A stretch of 64,000 bases of DNA from Actinostola sp. cb2023 (Eukaryota > Cnidaria > Anthozoa > Actiniaria > Actinostolidae): assembly GCA_033675265.1 (NCBI GenBank), contig JAUJYZ010000152.1:1-64000 (forward strand). Reading direction: 5' to 3'. The notes under the pieces were generated by a model. It was given only the letters and a program-made list of their open reading frames with translations, was not told the origin of the DNA and ran no database searches. A program made the translations under genes and the position numbers. Below are positions 20,425 through 31,036 of the stretch, piece by piece (the first letter of the stretch is position 1; every line of letters starts with the position of its first letter).

Positions 20425-23301
20425 ACTACCCTGATTGTTTCTTAGCCATTCAAGTGCCTCTGTCACTGCTTCTGCATCAGGTTCAAACATTGCTCTGTTG
20501 TGTTCTACAATATCTTGAATGTCTGGTTCATAGAATTTTGATGCATGATTATGATTACTGCCAAGGAGATCAGATTCATTTCTCCATGGGTAATACAACA
20601 TTAATAAATGATGGAAGAATAGTTCTGGTTCTTTTCTTTTATTAGGTCTATGATACCTGATAACAGCCTTGATTTTTCTACATTTCATATTTTCATTACT
20701 ATTCATCAGCTTTATGTGTTTAGGTAGTGATGAATTACTGCTGTTAGAGCCATGTTGTATTTCAATTATGTTGTCAGTTAGAACTTCTGGTTGTGCATCA
20801 ATAGTTTCATTGTTTTCTTTTCTATAATCTTTGTAGTAGCAAGCTGCAAACTGAGCCAGACAAAGATTATCTACAGCTGGGATAGAGGCTGGTCTAATAC
20901 TATAGCGTTCAATGATGTTGGATTTGTAGATATCTGTGCTTTCATCTTCCAATTCATCAAGTTCCTGTTTTGTCTTTGCAACTCGTACCCTTTTGTCTGC
21001 TAAGTCTGTACTGACAAATACTGTTGCTGGGAAAATTTTCCTTAACCAAAGTTCAGGCATGCATCTGTATACACATTCTTGTGAGCTTACTTCTCTTGTA
21101 GATAGAAATGCAGCACCTATTTTTCTCAAGCCATCTCTGATGTTCATATTAGCACCTTTGGCCTCTTTCGCTGCATTCATAATAGCTTGTGAACATTCTG
21201 TCTCATCCTTTGTGAAATATGAGCAGATATAGGTAATGCACTTGTAGTGGTCAAACACTGGCTGTAAGTCTACATTTGCTGCAAAACCATTCATACCGGC
21301 AATGAAGCCGTAGTTGTTAATAAAACAGCTGTCAACTGGTCTTTTTAGGTGTAACTCATAATTAGAGTCTGGTGAAATAGCTAGAGCTGAGTAATACTGT
21401 TCTTTAGTAATGCCAACAGAGTTGAAAATATCATTTTCAGTTAGTGTAGAATCATAGCTTGGCTTACTTGGATTCAATACATTATCTATTTTCTGTTTCA
21501 CTAATGTAAGGATTTCTTTCCGTTTCTCCAGAATGTTAGTTTTAATGGTTTCATCTAGTTCTTCAGAAATAGGTTCTGCTACAATTGATGTATTTGTGAA
21601 AAACTGACCAAAGTTAAATCTACATTGGATGTTTTTGTATTTTCTACAGGTTTTGGAATGGCTGTGCTTTTGGTACTTTTTCACTAATTCATGCAATTCA
21701 GTATCTTCTTCTTTACTTGGCAGGTAGGCTTGTACATGTTTATCTACATAGTTTATGTATGCTTCTTTGTTGTCATGGGTTAGCTTAGGACAATCATCAG
21801 TCTATATTAATGCATGTATATGAGGAGAGCCTCTCATTTGGAATTCAATACGAAGTGCATAATAAACTATTTTACCAATTGGCTTGGCATTTGTGAGTAA
21901 GACTTCAGTGAAAAATGTTTCAACTCTATACTGGAAGTGTTTGGCAACTACAACAGGGTTGAGATTGAGCATTTCACACCTTTCATTGTAAGAGAGAGCA
22001 TCAACTTGTTCATCAGTTATGTTATTCCCTTGTATTCTTGCTAAGATTTGAAATAGTTCAGGCCATCTAAGATCAGCACAAGATAATGTCATAAACCATG
22101 TAGGAATGCCAAGTTGTTTTACCATAGCTACTACTTCATACATGAACTTTTGCCAGTATGGTGGTGTGCCTGGGATTTGTCTTAGAAATAAATATGCTTG
22201 ATCTTGACAAATAAGATTTTGTAAGCTTTGAGTATTGGCTCTTAATTGAGAAACAGTAACAGATTGTCCATGAACCTTTTTCAGAGCAATGTTTATGCTA
22301 TCTGATACTTTATTTTGTTCTATTATATATTGTGCAAAGAAAAGGTATTCTGGATTTGTTGCAAACCTCCCACTGTAATGTAAAAGTCTGGCATTGAAAT
22401 ATTTCACTGGTGATAACTTAATTTCACGTTCAGTTGTGTAGCCAAATCTTCCTTTAGGAAACAATACTGGAAATGCTAGCTCCTCACATTGTTTATCAAG
22501 CATGAATGAAACAGGGCATTTGTTTTCTCCAGGCGCAATATTATAGACTTCATTTCCTTTTGATTGCTCATTATCATCTGTAGTAACAGGATAGTTTGGT
22601 ATAATGGACTGTAAGCATGTCTCGTGTCGATATTCATTTAAAGGGTCATCATTTTCTTCTTCTTCATTGTTCACTTTATCATCCTCTGGATTACTTTCAA
22701 GTACAATATCAGTGGTTATATTGTTTGATGTAGCATGTTGATCCTCATCATAATGGTCTACATCATGTTGTAAATCTGTAAGACTGTTATCAATGTTGTC
22801 AATATTGACTACTATGTCTTTGTACAATGGATTATGTATCTTTAGCCAGTTGAGAACTTGTTGTATTAGCTCAGGTCTTACTGCTTCAAAGTACACATGC
22901 CCTCTAAATTGTAATTTTCGTTTGAGTTTTAGCAGTATTATACCAGATCTCTCAGGTGGACGAGGCAGTTGATTGCATATCTGATCACATTCTACTGGTA
23001 CATTGCAGATCGCACCTTTAATTTTTCTCTGTTGTCCTTTAGGCATGATAACAATCTTTTCAAATACTATTCGTTGAGCTATTAGTATCTGCTCTAGTTT
23101 TTTTAGTGAAGCTAGTTGTGTAGGTATTTCATCAATATACATATTATTGACAACAGCTTGACATGGGAGTTTTCCTTCTAAGACTTTTGAGTGACATGTC
23201 TTGCAGATATATTCTTTACCATCAAATGATATTTGGATGTTGAAATAATCTTGACAAGGGTACTTACTACTTAACATTTTTACAACCGATTTCTTATACA
23301 A
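20424..23301 (-). pseudogene. Helitron Rep (HUH) region with in-frame TAG
   Basis: Starts with zinc-binding KEYICKTCH and PCQAV, then the Helitron N-domain: PVSFMLDKQCEELAFPVLFP, YFNARLL, FLRQIPGTPPYWQ, TWFMTLSCADLRW and the HUH motif GSPHIHALI (about 21811-21831). The next codon is TAG (21802-21804) where the family has Trp, and the same frame then runs on unbroken to about 20424, including ITYICSYFTKDE, the region of the catalytic Tyr pair. So a single nonsense codon splits Rep exactly after the HUH. A frameshift near 20424 leads into the helicase. Confidence 0.87.
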
Positions 23302-24916
23302 TATCGATTACATACACAACATACAAAATAAGGGCCTTCTCTTATTTTCTTCTTAAACTGTTTAATACACGAATCTAAACATATGCACTTGTCTTTGTGT
23401 CTACTTTTATGCAGTAGCTCTTTTTTTGTTTCTGGATCCATGGATTGGTAATTTTCAACACGTTTATTCAGTAATTCTTTCTTCTTTGTTGCATCTATTG
23501 ATTGGTAATTTTCTACACGTTTATTCAGTAATTCTTTCTTCTTTGTTGCATCTATTGATTGGTAATTTTCTACACGTTTATTCAGTAATTCTTTCTTCTT
23601 TGTTGCATCTATTGATTGGTAATTTTCTACACGTTTATTCAGTAATTCTTTCTTCTTTGTTGCATCTATTGATTGGTAATTTTCAACATGTTTATTCAGT
23701 AATTCTTTCTTCTTTGTTGCATCCATGAATTGGTAATTTTCAACACGTTTATTCAGTAATTCTTTCTTCTTTGTTGCATCTATTGATTGGTAATTTTCTA
23801 CACGTTTATTCAGTAATTCTTTCTTCTTTGTTGCATCTATTGATTGGTAATTTTCTACACGTTTATTCAGTAATTCTTTCTTCTTTGTTGCATCTATTGA
23901 TTGGTAATTTTCAACATGTTTATTCAGTAATTCTTTCTTCTTTGTTGCATCCATGGATTGGTAATTTTCAACACGTTTATTCAGTAATTCTTTCTCTTCT
24001 TTGTTGCATCTATTGATTGGTAATTTTCTACACGTTTATTCAGTAATTCTTTCTTCTTTGTTGCATCTATTGATTGGTAATTTTCTACACGTTTATTCAG
24101 TAATTCTTTCTTCTTTGTTGCATCTATTGATTGGTAATTTTCAACATGTTTATTCAGTAATTCTTTCTTCTTTGTTGCATCTATTGATTGGTAATTTTCA
24201 ACATGTTTATTCAGTAATTCTTTCTTCTTTGTTGCATCTATTGATTGGTAATTTTCTACACGTTTATTCAGTAATTCTTTCTTCTTTGTTGCATCTATTG
24301 ATTGGTAATTTTCAACATGTTTATTCAGTAATTCTTTCTTCTTTGCTGCATCTATTGTTTGGTATTTTTCTACACGATCTTCTAAACACTTTTTCTTTGC
24401 AACAGGTTCCATTGAGTTATATTTATGCTTTACTCTGTGTTTCCGCATGATCCTTTGCTTTTCATTGTTAGTGATGTCACATGAAATACATACAAATTGT
24501 ATGTCATACTGTACAGATTGACGTTTCAATTTATTTTGAATAATATCACAAATTACTTCTAGGAGTGTGTGTATACCACTGATGTCTTTGATGTGTTTCA
24601 TTGCAGGTATACAACTGTCATCATATGCCAGAACAGAAAACAAATGCTTCACTTTAAGTGTCTTTTGGAAAATGCATGTGATACAGTAATTTGAAAGCCA
24701 CATTAAAAGTCCTGTTTGTCCATGGTGGTTCTTTAAAATCAAGTTTTCAAAGGATGCCCTGCTGTCGGTCGAATTACACAATAAACTGCCTTGATTTACA
24801 CTATTAATTGGTACATTTATCTCAGCACCACCAATAGCAACACTGTTAGGTACATCAGCCGGTGTTAAATGTCTGTTGATATCCATGCTATTGTAAAGAT
24901 AATAATATAGATGCAA
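23280..24916 (-). pseudogene. Helitron N-terminal ORF with 19-residue repeat array
   Basis: Starts at 24916 with about 175 non-repetitive residues (CISCDIT, MRKHRVKHKYN) and then a KKK-ELLNK-R/H-VENYQ-S-I/M-DAT unit. A 2-bp CT insertion at about 23993 shifts the frame inside the array. The second half continues from 23954 and ends with CICLDSCIKQF and CCVCNRYC, a Cys cluster that belongs to the start of Rep, before a one-base break at about 23290. The repeat is Lys/Glu-rich and likely helical. Confidence 0.75.
23430..24395 (-). repeat. 57-bp coding tandem repeat, about 16 near-identical units
   Basis: Each unit encodes SIDATKKKELLNKRVENYQ with R/H and S/M variation. Units at both ends are degenerate (ETKKELLHK; VAKKKCLEDRVEKYQ), a sign of internal expansion by unequal exchange. 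The plus strand is open through it, but this is a shadow. Confidence 0.95.
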
Positions 24917-25815
24917 AAATTACTTGATGCTGATTTGCTGAGAGCAGTGCAGTTCAAGTGTAACACCAGTGCAAAAATCTGTAATTCCAGTGCAAAAATC
25001 TGTAATTCCAGTGCAAATTACAAAATTTTAAGGATCCTGATTGGCTAAAATACAATGGAAAATGATATTAGCCAATCACATTGCAGTAAATCACCTCACA
25101 TTGCAGTGGTTTCCATGGCAACAGAACATTCACAGAAAATCAAGAAATTCAAGATGGCAGACCTTTGTCGATAAAGGGTTCAAAAATGCTGCCAAACTCG
25201 CTGAAAATCCATTTTATACAGTACAAAAGGCAGAAAGAATGCGAAAGAAGGACTCGCTGCCTGTTATTCTGGAGTTAGCAAGCACCAAAAACAACATTTT
25301 TACCATTTTATAGACTCGACATGAAAGTTGACGGGGGAGCCTTGACTAGAAGGAAAACTACGTGATAAATAAAGAACTTTGTTGGCTCTTGTAAGCAAAA
25401 GGTACTTCAAACTTCTACAAATTAATGAGTATTCAACTTTGGTTTGAGTGGTCAGGAAAGTAATCAAGAATATCCAGTGATTTACAGTAAGTTTAGTCGA
25501 ATTTCTCTCTCTGACTCTGAGTGCGTGAATGAATTCAGTCAATTAAAACTCAAGATCAAACTTTTGCACGAGCTTTCGGGAATAGAAAATCAGAGTTATG
25601 TACTCGTTTCAACTTTCTAAAATCGATGAACAGCCTTTGTACTTATTACTGTTTGTTGCTATAATCAGTATGTAGTGATTGTTGTGTTTGTAGTGTCGAT
25701 TAATTTATTAATAATTAATGTCAAATAAACGAGTACTTCGCTACGTGCATGCTTGTCAACATGTGTCTTTTGCTGTCTAATTTTCGCTAAATTTTTGCAT
25801 CTATATTATTAATAA
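24917..25815. other. Spacer between protease and N-terminal ORF; no gene recognised
   Basis: Three tandem ATTCCAGTGCAAAAATCTGTA units lie at about 24965-25020 and TTAGCCAATCACATTGCAGT occurs nearby. A 90-codon plus-strand frame at 25041-25313 has no recognisable domain. Confidence 0.5.
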
Positions 25816-25977
25816 GTAATCATACGATTTCTCGTTCAATTTGAATTAATTTACACTCGTGTGTTTTTCAAAGAGCTCAAATTGCACTCGCCCTACGGGC
25901 TCGTGCAATTTTGACACTCTTTGAAAAACACACTCGTGCAAATTAATTCCAAATTGAACTCGAAACCGTATGATTAC
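25816..25977. mobile_element. Foldback element (162 bp), copy 2, at the 3' end of the protease ORF
   Basis: Arms of about 75 bp: GTAATCATACGATTTCTCG on the left and CGAAACCGTATGATTAC on the right, with AATTAATTTGCACGAG and GTGTTTTTCAAAGAG inverted inside. The protease stop codon is supplied by this element, so the insertion probably truncated that ORF. Confidence 0.88.
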
Positions 25978-27083
25978 CTATACTTATTTCCATGTTTTAC
26001 AATTGCATCTAAAATATTTGAATTCCAGTAACTGCATGATGAAATGATTGAATAACATATTGAATAAAGTGCTAAAGCACAACACTGCTTACAGGGACAC
26101 TCATATTCATTCATATGCATTGTATTACTTTCGTTACTTGTACATGTATGTAAATGTATGTCAAATTTCCTAATATGTATCCCTTTAAGTTCATACACAT
26201 CAGTGACTCCATATAAACTCTGGAAGTATTGCACCAAGTTAAGCATAGATGGCACATCTAATAGCACACACGTCCCTTGAGCATGGCTCTTACCATAAAC
26301 ATCTCTAGCGTGAGAGTCAAACACTTTGAATTTACCATTATCAGTACAGTGAATACCAACAGCAATACAACCCACTGTTAAAATGAATGAGGTGTAGTTT
26401 TCTGATATCAGCAATTCAACAGCTCTTTCAATAGCCATACAGTTGTGATACCCCTCAATTAAAGACTCACCATGTACATTACCAGTGTAGCTTTCAGTGT
26501 ATTCAAGCTGGTAATTTTCCTCTAATACTATAAGCATGGTTGGTAATTCTGTTAGCATCAAAAATGACTGTCTGGCTAATTGTGACAAACTAGAATATAG
26601 TTGATTTCCAATATTCATTACTTGTACCAGGTCATCAGGGCAGCTTATTCCTTTCATGTTGCAGTATATCACAGCACATAAACTCATTGCAACACATTGT
26701 TGTCCAGCATTTTGTCCAAATACAGCAACATTCCCTTGACTATATGGTGCTTTTATTGTTTTACTGGGGTCAACATAATGTACTATAGCAGGACCAGGGT
26801 TTTTCTCTATATCAGTACAAAGCTTGTACTTGGTACAATTACCTCTATGAGCTACACTCTTGTACACACTCGCTGATAAATTACATGAAAACAGTGACAA
26901 GTATTTATTGATACCATTCTTTCCATGTGTATTTTCACTCGATGTTTTGTAACCTGACTTGATCAATGAACATGTTCGTGCTTTACAAATTGGTTTTCTT
27001 CTCACTTTATTTACAAACCTCACAGTAAGCTTACTTTTATTCTTTTCCTTGCGACTTCTTGTATATTTAATTATAATATTCAT
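25974..27083 (-). CDS. Cysteine-protease-like ORF with a 2A-like DIEKNPGP motif
   Basis: 369 residues without a break. Residues 1-90 are basic and Cys-containing and end in KLCTDIEKNPGP (26790-26813), a match to the 2A consensus D-[VI]-E-x-N-P-G-P that causes ribosomal skipping. The downstream part reads FGQNAGQQCVAMSLCAVIY, a plausible catalytic Cys in a Gln-x-Cys context, and later KFKVFDSHARDVYG, a plausible catalytic His. This layout resembles OTU/C76-type deubiquitinating proteases found next to Helitron helicases; the family is inferred from spacing and motifs only. The ORF ends in the MITE at 25816-25977, so the C-terminus may be truncated. Confidence 0.6.
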   Translation of the reverse strand: MNIIIKYTRSRKEKNKSKLTVRFVNKVRRKPICKARTCSLIKSGYKTSSENTHGKNGINKYLSLFSCNLSASVYKSVAHRGNCTKYKLCTDIEKNPGPAIVHYVDPSKTIKAPYSQGNVAVFGQNAGQQCVAMSLCAVIYCNMKGISCPDDLVQVMNIGNQLYSSLSQLARQSFLMLTELPTMLIVLEENYQLEYTESYTGNVHGESLIEGYHNCMAIERAVELLISENYTSFILTVGCIAVGIHCTDNGKFKVFDSHARDVYGKSHAQGTCVLLDVPSMLNLVQYFQSLYGVTDVYELKGIHIRKFDIHLHTCTSNESNTMHMNEYECPCKQCCALALYSICYSIISSCSYWNSNILDAIVKHGNKYR

Positions 27084-27247
27084 TAATAATTCATTAGGCA
27101 GCTGTCCAATCTGTGCTCAGCATTCTGGTCACGTGGCTACCTTGTAACTCCCATACAATTTCCAAGAAACTAAAAGCACGGGGAGGGTTTGAATAGTTGG
27201 CAGGGAATAGGTGGGGTTGATTAATTACTGCAATTGTTCATAAGTAT

Positions 27248-27366
27248 GATACAGAATAGTAATAACGCTTATTAGTATTCTGTATCTGATACAGAATACT
27301 AATAGACCTTATTAGTATTCTGTATCAGATACAGAATACTAATAAGCTCTATAAGTATTCTGTATC
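27248..27366. repeat. Three tandem 39-41-bp perfect hairpins
   Basis: GATACAGAATACTAATA and its inverse TATTAGTATTCTGTATC alternate: 27248-27286, 27287-27327, 27328-27366. Loops differ (ACGCT, GACCT, GCTCTA) while stems are kept. Confidence 0.9.
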
Positions 27367-28253
27367 GATCAATGCATTATATGAGAGGAACAATACATTA
27401 TCCTAAAAGCTAATTAAGAAAAATCAGTACACGTTAGATTTTGCTCCGCAGTTTCTTTAATTAGTGTAACTCTCTTCCTCTATTACTTACTAATGATACA
27501 ATCATTGGATTTCTAGCTTTGTGCGGCAATTCTTTCACAATCTCAAATAAATTATAACAAACTTTGAAAGACACGAGATTACTTCAAATTAAGGACTTCG
27601 CACAGTTCTCGCTAAATATTGCGTTACTTGCTACATTATTATTTTCAAGAACCTCGAATTAGAAGATGGTAAAGTAATGTTAGTCGAACTAGAACTTCAT
27701 ACGGAATTTATGTGTCAAAAGAAAGTTAATAGACTCTTTCCTTGCTACCTTGTTTTTACGAGACATCCGCCAGACTTCAGAAATCTTTACTCTCCACTTC
27801 GGTGCTACATGTAGTTTGGGCACATTCCCTCAACAACTGACTCTCTTGTGATGCACTTTTGGCAGTTTACGAAATTTGTCAGCCATCATCTCAAACTGAT
27901 GCCCGTCTTAGCTCTATGACCTTCCTGTGAGAACTGTTCTTGATTTGATTGAAAAGAATCAAAACTCCGTTCGCATTCACAATTAAAGCGCCCTTTGAAA
28001 ACCAAACAAAAGTGTAAATGTATTCTAAATGAAAAAGCAGGCATATTACATATTTGCCGTATTTGTTCTTTGTTATGTCTTAATGAGCAATCAACTCTAT
28101 TCAAAAACTACCAAGTATGAAAAGGAATAAATAAAACATTTATTAAACAATCGATATCTTAATATAATACGAAACTGCCTTCATTGTTTAGTGCGGTCAA
28201 GCAATCGGAATGAGAATTGAATGCTAAAAGAACAGTTATTTAATTATTATAAG

Positions 28254-28409
28254 TAATACCATGGCACTGAGGGATATTAGTGATTAAATGTCCCCGAAGC
28301 CGAGGGAAGTTTAGTGGAAGTCCCGAGCCTCCGGGCGAGGGACTTTTACTAAACTTCCCGAGGCTGAGGGACATTTAATCACTAATATCCCGAAGAAGCC
28401 ATGGTATTA
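28254..28409. mobile_element. Foldback MITE (156 bp) with long arms
   Basis: TAATACCATGGC ends and GATATTAGTGATTAAATGTC arms with a GAAGTTTAGT...ACTAAACTTC centre. No coding capacity. Confidence 0.9.
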
Positions 28410-28631
28410 GTTTGTAATACCATGATACCATGATCACCGAGGAAATGGACAAAAATACAGGCTTCAGTTATTACCGGCGCAAAGGAGAATATATTATAGT
28501 GTTTTGTGAAAGAGTCTTGATTAGACTGTACTCTGGGGAATGCTTCATGTTGCACATCTTTGTTTCATTTACACAATAAAAGAGTATAAATTAGTTATAG
28601 TAAGGAGTACCTGAAGGTAAACAGATCAGAA

Positions 28632-28763
28632 ATGGCGGAAGGTCGGTTTACTTTTATGAGAGATGACGAAGTGGAGCAAGTAAGAGAGAATACGGTTCCT
28701 CAAAATACTAAAAAGCACATACAGAAAAAGAGGAAAGTGCCAACTCATTGTGTGAACAAATAA
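28632..28763 (+). pseudogene. N-terminal fragment of a Crypton-like tyrosine recombinase
   Basis: Short frame starting MAEGRFTFMRDDEVEQV then VPQNTKK. This resembles the first exon of animal Crypton-derived (DUF3504-type) recombinases, which begin with an acidic helix followed by a VPxNTKK motif. It diverges after NTKK and stops 16 codons later. No core domain with catalytic Arg/Tyr was found downstream. Confidence 0.4.
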
Positions 28764-29008
28764 CAGAAATAGGTCTAATCAAATATCCTTTGAATTCGAC
28801 TTTTGTGCATTTCCTTCTATTGCGCATGCGTTAACGATGTTGTGGATATCAAAATACCACTGTATTTTGAGCTTCACACATCCCACGCGTCTTGAATGCT
28901 CGAGTCGTCATAAGTAGAGGAGCGATTAAATACTATTTGGTTTGCTCTTGGGTCCCAATGATTGTGTGTACACCTGGTGTATATGAGGGACTGACTTGCA
29001 TCCTCATG

Positions 29009-29222
29009 CATAGTAATGAGGGATATTTAGTCTAAATGTCCCTCATGAATATAATCATGAGGGACATTTAGTCTAAATTTCCCTCATGATTGTATTCATG
29101 AGGGACATTTAGTCTAAATTTCCCTCATGATTGTATTCATGAGGGACATTTAGTCTAAATTTCCCTCATGATTGTATTCATGAGGGAGATTTAGTCTAAA
29201 TTTCCCTCATTACTATGCATGA
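29009..29222. repeat. Tandem array of 41-42-bp self-complementary units inside an outer palindrome
   Basis: GAGGGACATTTAG and CTAAATTTCCCTC form each hairpin; ATGATTGTATTCAT joins successive units and is itself near-palindromic. About five hairpins. The outer ends ATGCATAGTAATGAGGG and CCCTCATTACTATGCAT close the array. Confidence 0.9.
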
Positions 29223-31036
29223 GCGATGCTCGACTTAGAGCTTTCGCGAGGGATGTTCGTTGTTAAATGTCCCTCGTGGAACAATGAAAACCGAGGTGAT
29301 CATGGTATTATTATATTATTTTCATCTCAATCAGATATTGACTACAATTCTGGTTGAAACGCCTACCTGGTTCAAACAATGATTAAACAATATCATAAGT
29401 AATTTACAATATTCGTGACAGCTGAAAACATGTTTTTCGTTTGCTAAGATGACGCATTTTGCATCAGACGATCTACTGATGCAGTTCTACTGTGGCATGT
29501 ACTCCTCAGTATACAGTTCAGGCCAGGCGGAATGGATTGATGGACAACACAACTTCAAACCCGACCTCGGACTATGCTGAAGTGAAGGGGTGAAGCACGC
29601 GTTCACCTTAAAGTTTATGATTCGCATTTGTATATCATTAACGCTGATCCCCAGGGCATAATTTACATATTCTATATTCTCCCTGACAAATACAGAATTC
29701 AACTGATTCAATTGATGTGCATTCTACTGACACAGGAAACAAACTCAAATCCGATCGTTATTCGTTTAATTCATTATCGTCTATTTGGATATGGATCTAA
29801 AGCTTTTGTTTTCTGCTACATTTTACTCTGTTGTCAACTGAAGGAATTCCATATCCTTTGTCTGAAACTTTTTCTCATTGGAAATCATACCTTTTTTGCG
29901 AAAAACCTTGTCCACAATACAATAAATCTGCAATAACCGTGTATGGCTTATTAACTGCTTCAGTTCTCGGTATTTAACTATACATGCATATATGTGTTCA
30001 TCAGTAACTTTGAGGTTAACGTGTACTAGTCAGTCTCTCAGTTCAGTTTTAGTACCTACAGTGAATTGCAATTGATTTAGTTCAATTAGTTATTGATTTT
30101 CCTGACTTCAAAATTTGTATTGTAATTATCTATTATTATATTATTGAGACACGTAATTCAGTTATCTAGACTGCAAAGTGTAATAATTAATAAACGATTT
30201 ATCTATCTATCAAAAAGTGCAATATGAGGCATTTTCAAAGAACGGGGATATTTTATCATCATTTGGTGAATCTGTACTTTTATATTTCACGCACTGAAAT
30301 GTTACATATTGCGTTAACTAGTTTCCTTCAATCGAACATCTTCAGTCTGCAGAAATCCTTAAATATCTGTCGAGGTCTCAGGAAGAAGAATTTCAAAGAT
30401 GTTTTACGTCTTCCAGGTTTGCATTGTATCTCCCTGAAGGCAGCAAGCTATACGTGCATCTTTTGGTGCATAAATAATATCGACAACTAATGCTTATAGT
30501 AACGCACAAGACTAGAATGCTATAGTTACGTGATTGCGTTAAAACATTCCCAATGTCGTTGACCAAGAGAAAAATTAAAAAGGTTATGGCATCCTAATTC
30601 CAGAGAAATTAGGAGCTCCATGCATAGTAATCCTAATATTTGGTCTTTGTCGAAAGTTTTCTATCAGACGTTATATACATCAGTTCTGTCCACCATTTAG
30701 ACAACATACTTTTTAAAGATCACCATAGCAATTGCTTATGGAACACAATTCTCGTCCAGCTCATACACATCTGTATAGTGTCTCTCTCTCACTCTCTCTC
30801 CCCCCTTTTCTCTCTCTCTCTTATTTATGATAGCTTTCCTGTTCCACTTAACTTATCTCATTTGTTATTTTGCAGTTCTTAAAATAGTATAAAATCATGT
30901 TTTTTATGCAAATTTGTCATTTTTAAAACATTAAATTTGTATAGGACGTCGTTGCGCTGAGCACTGAAATAGTATATGCCCGCTTGAAGACTGCAGTTGT
31001 GATTGTTTGTTAACTTGGACGATCCACAATGAGTGC

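Larger units (their letters stand above)
17957..27083 (-). mobile_element. Decayed Helitron with endonuclease and protease genes
   Basis: Coding parts run on the minus strand: cysteine-protease-like ORF, zinc-cluster N-terminus with a 19-residue repeat, Rep, Pif1-type helicase, and an EEP endonuclease. Rep-helicase order defines a Helitron; the endonuclease after the helicase is known from some animal Helitrons and Helentrons. At least five frameshifts and one nonsense codon make it inactive. The 3' end is placed tentatively at two tandem hairpins (17963-18005) followed by CTAA. The 5' end was not found, and the protease ORF is included by position and orientation only. Confidence 0.7.
28426..29308. 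mobile_element. Candidate TIR-bounded segment of about 880 bp
   Basis: TACCATGATCACCGAGG at 28426-28442 is inverted at 29290-29308 as CCGAGGTGATCATGGTA with one mismatch. The interval contains a recombinase remnant and the GAGGGACATTTAG hairpin array. It could be a composite element or a chance pairing of the CCATGGTATTA family. Confidence 0.4.
27084..31036. other. Gene-poor region with hairpin arrays
   Basis: Apart from the repeats and recombinase remnant listed separately, only short frames are seen (for example 29628-29936 and 30224-30490, plus). They lack domains and splice context. A CT-rich microsatellite lies at about 30779-30820. Confidence 0.55.

Noticed and set aside
23430..24395. 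CRISPR-like regular repeat
   Set aside because: There are no unique spacers: 57-bp units are contiguous and coding, and the context is eukaryotic.
23426..24450. Plus-strand ORFs with LLHLLIGNFLHVYSVILSS-type repeats
   Set aside because: Shadow of the 57-bp repeat that codes on the minus strand in the Helitron protein.
28426..29308. Autonomous transposon
   Set aside because: Inverted ends are short and part of a common CCATGGTATTA repeat family; no transposase apart from a short recombinase-like remnant.
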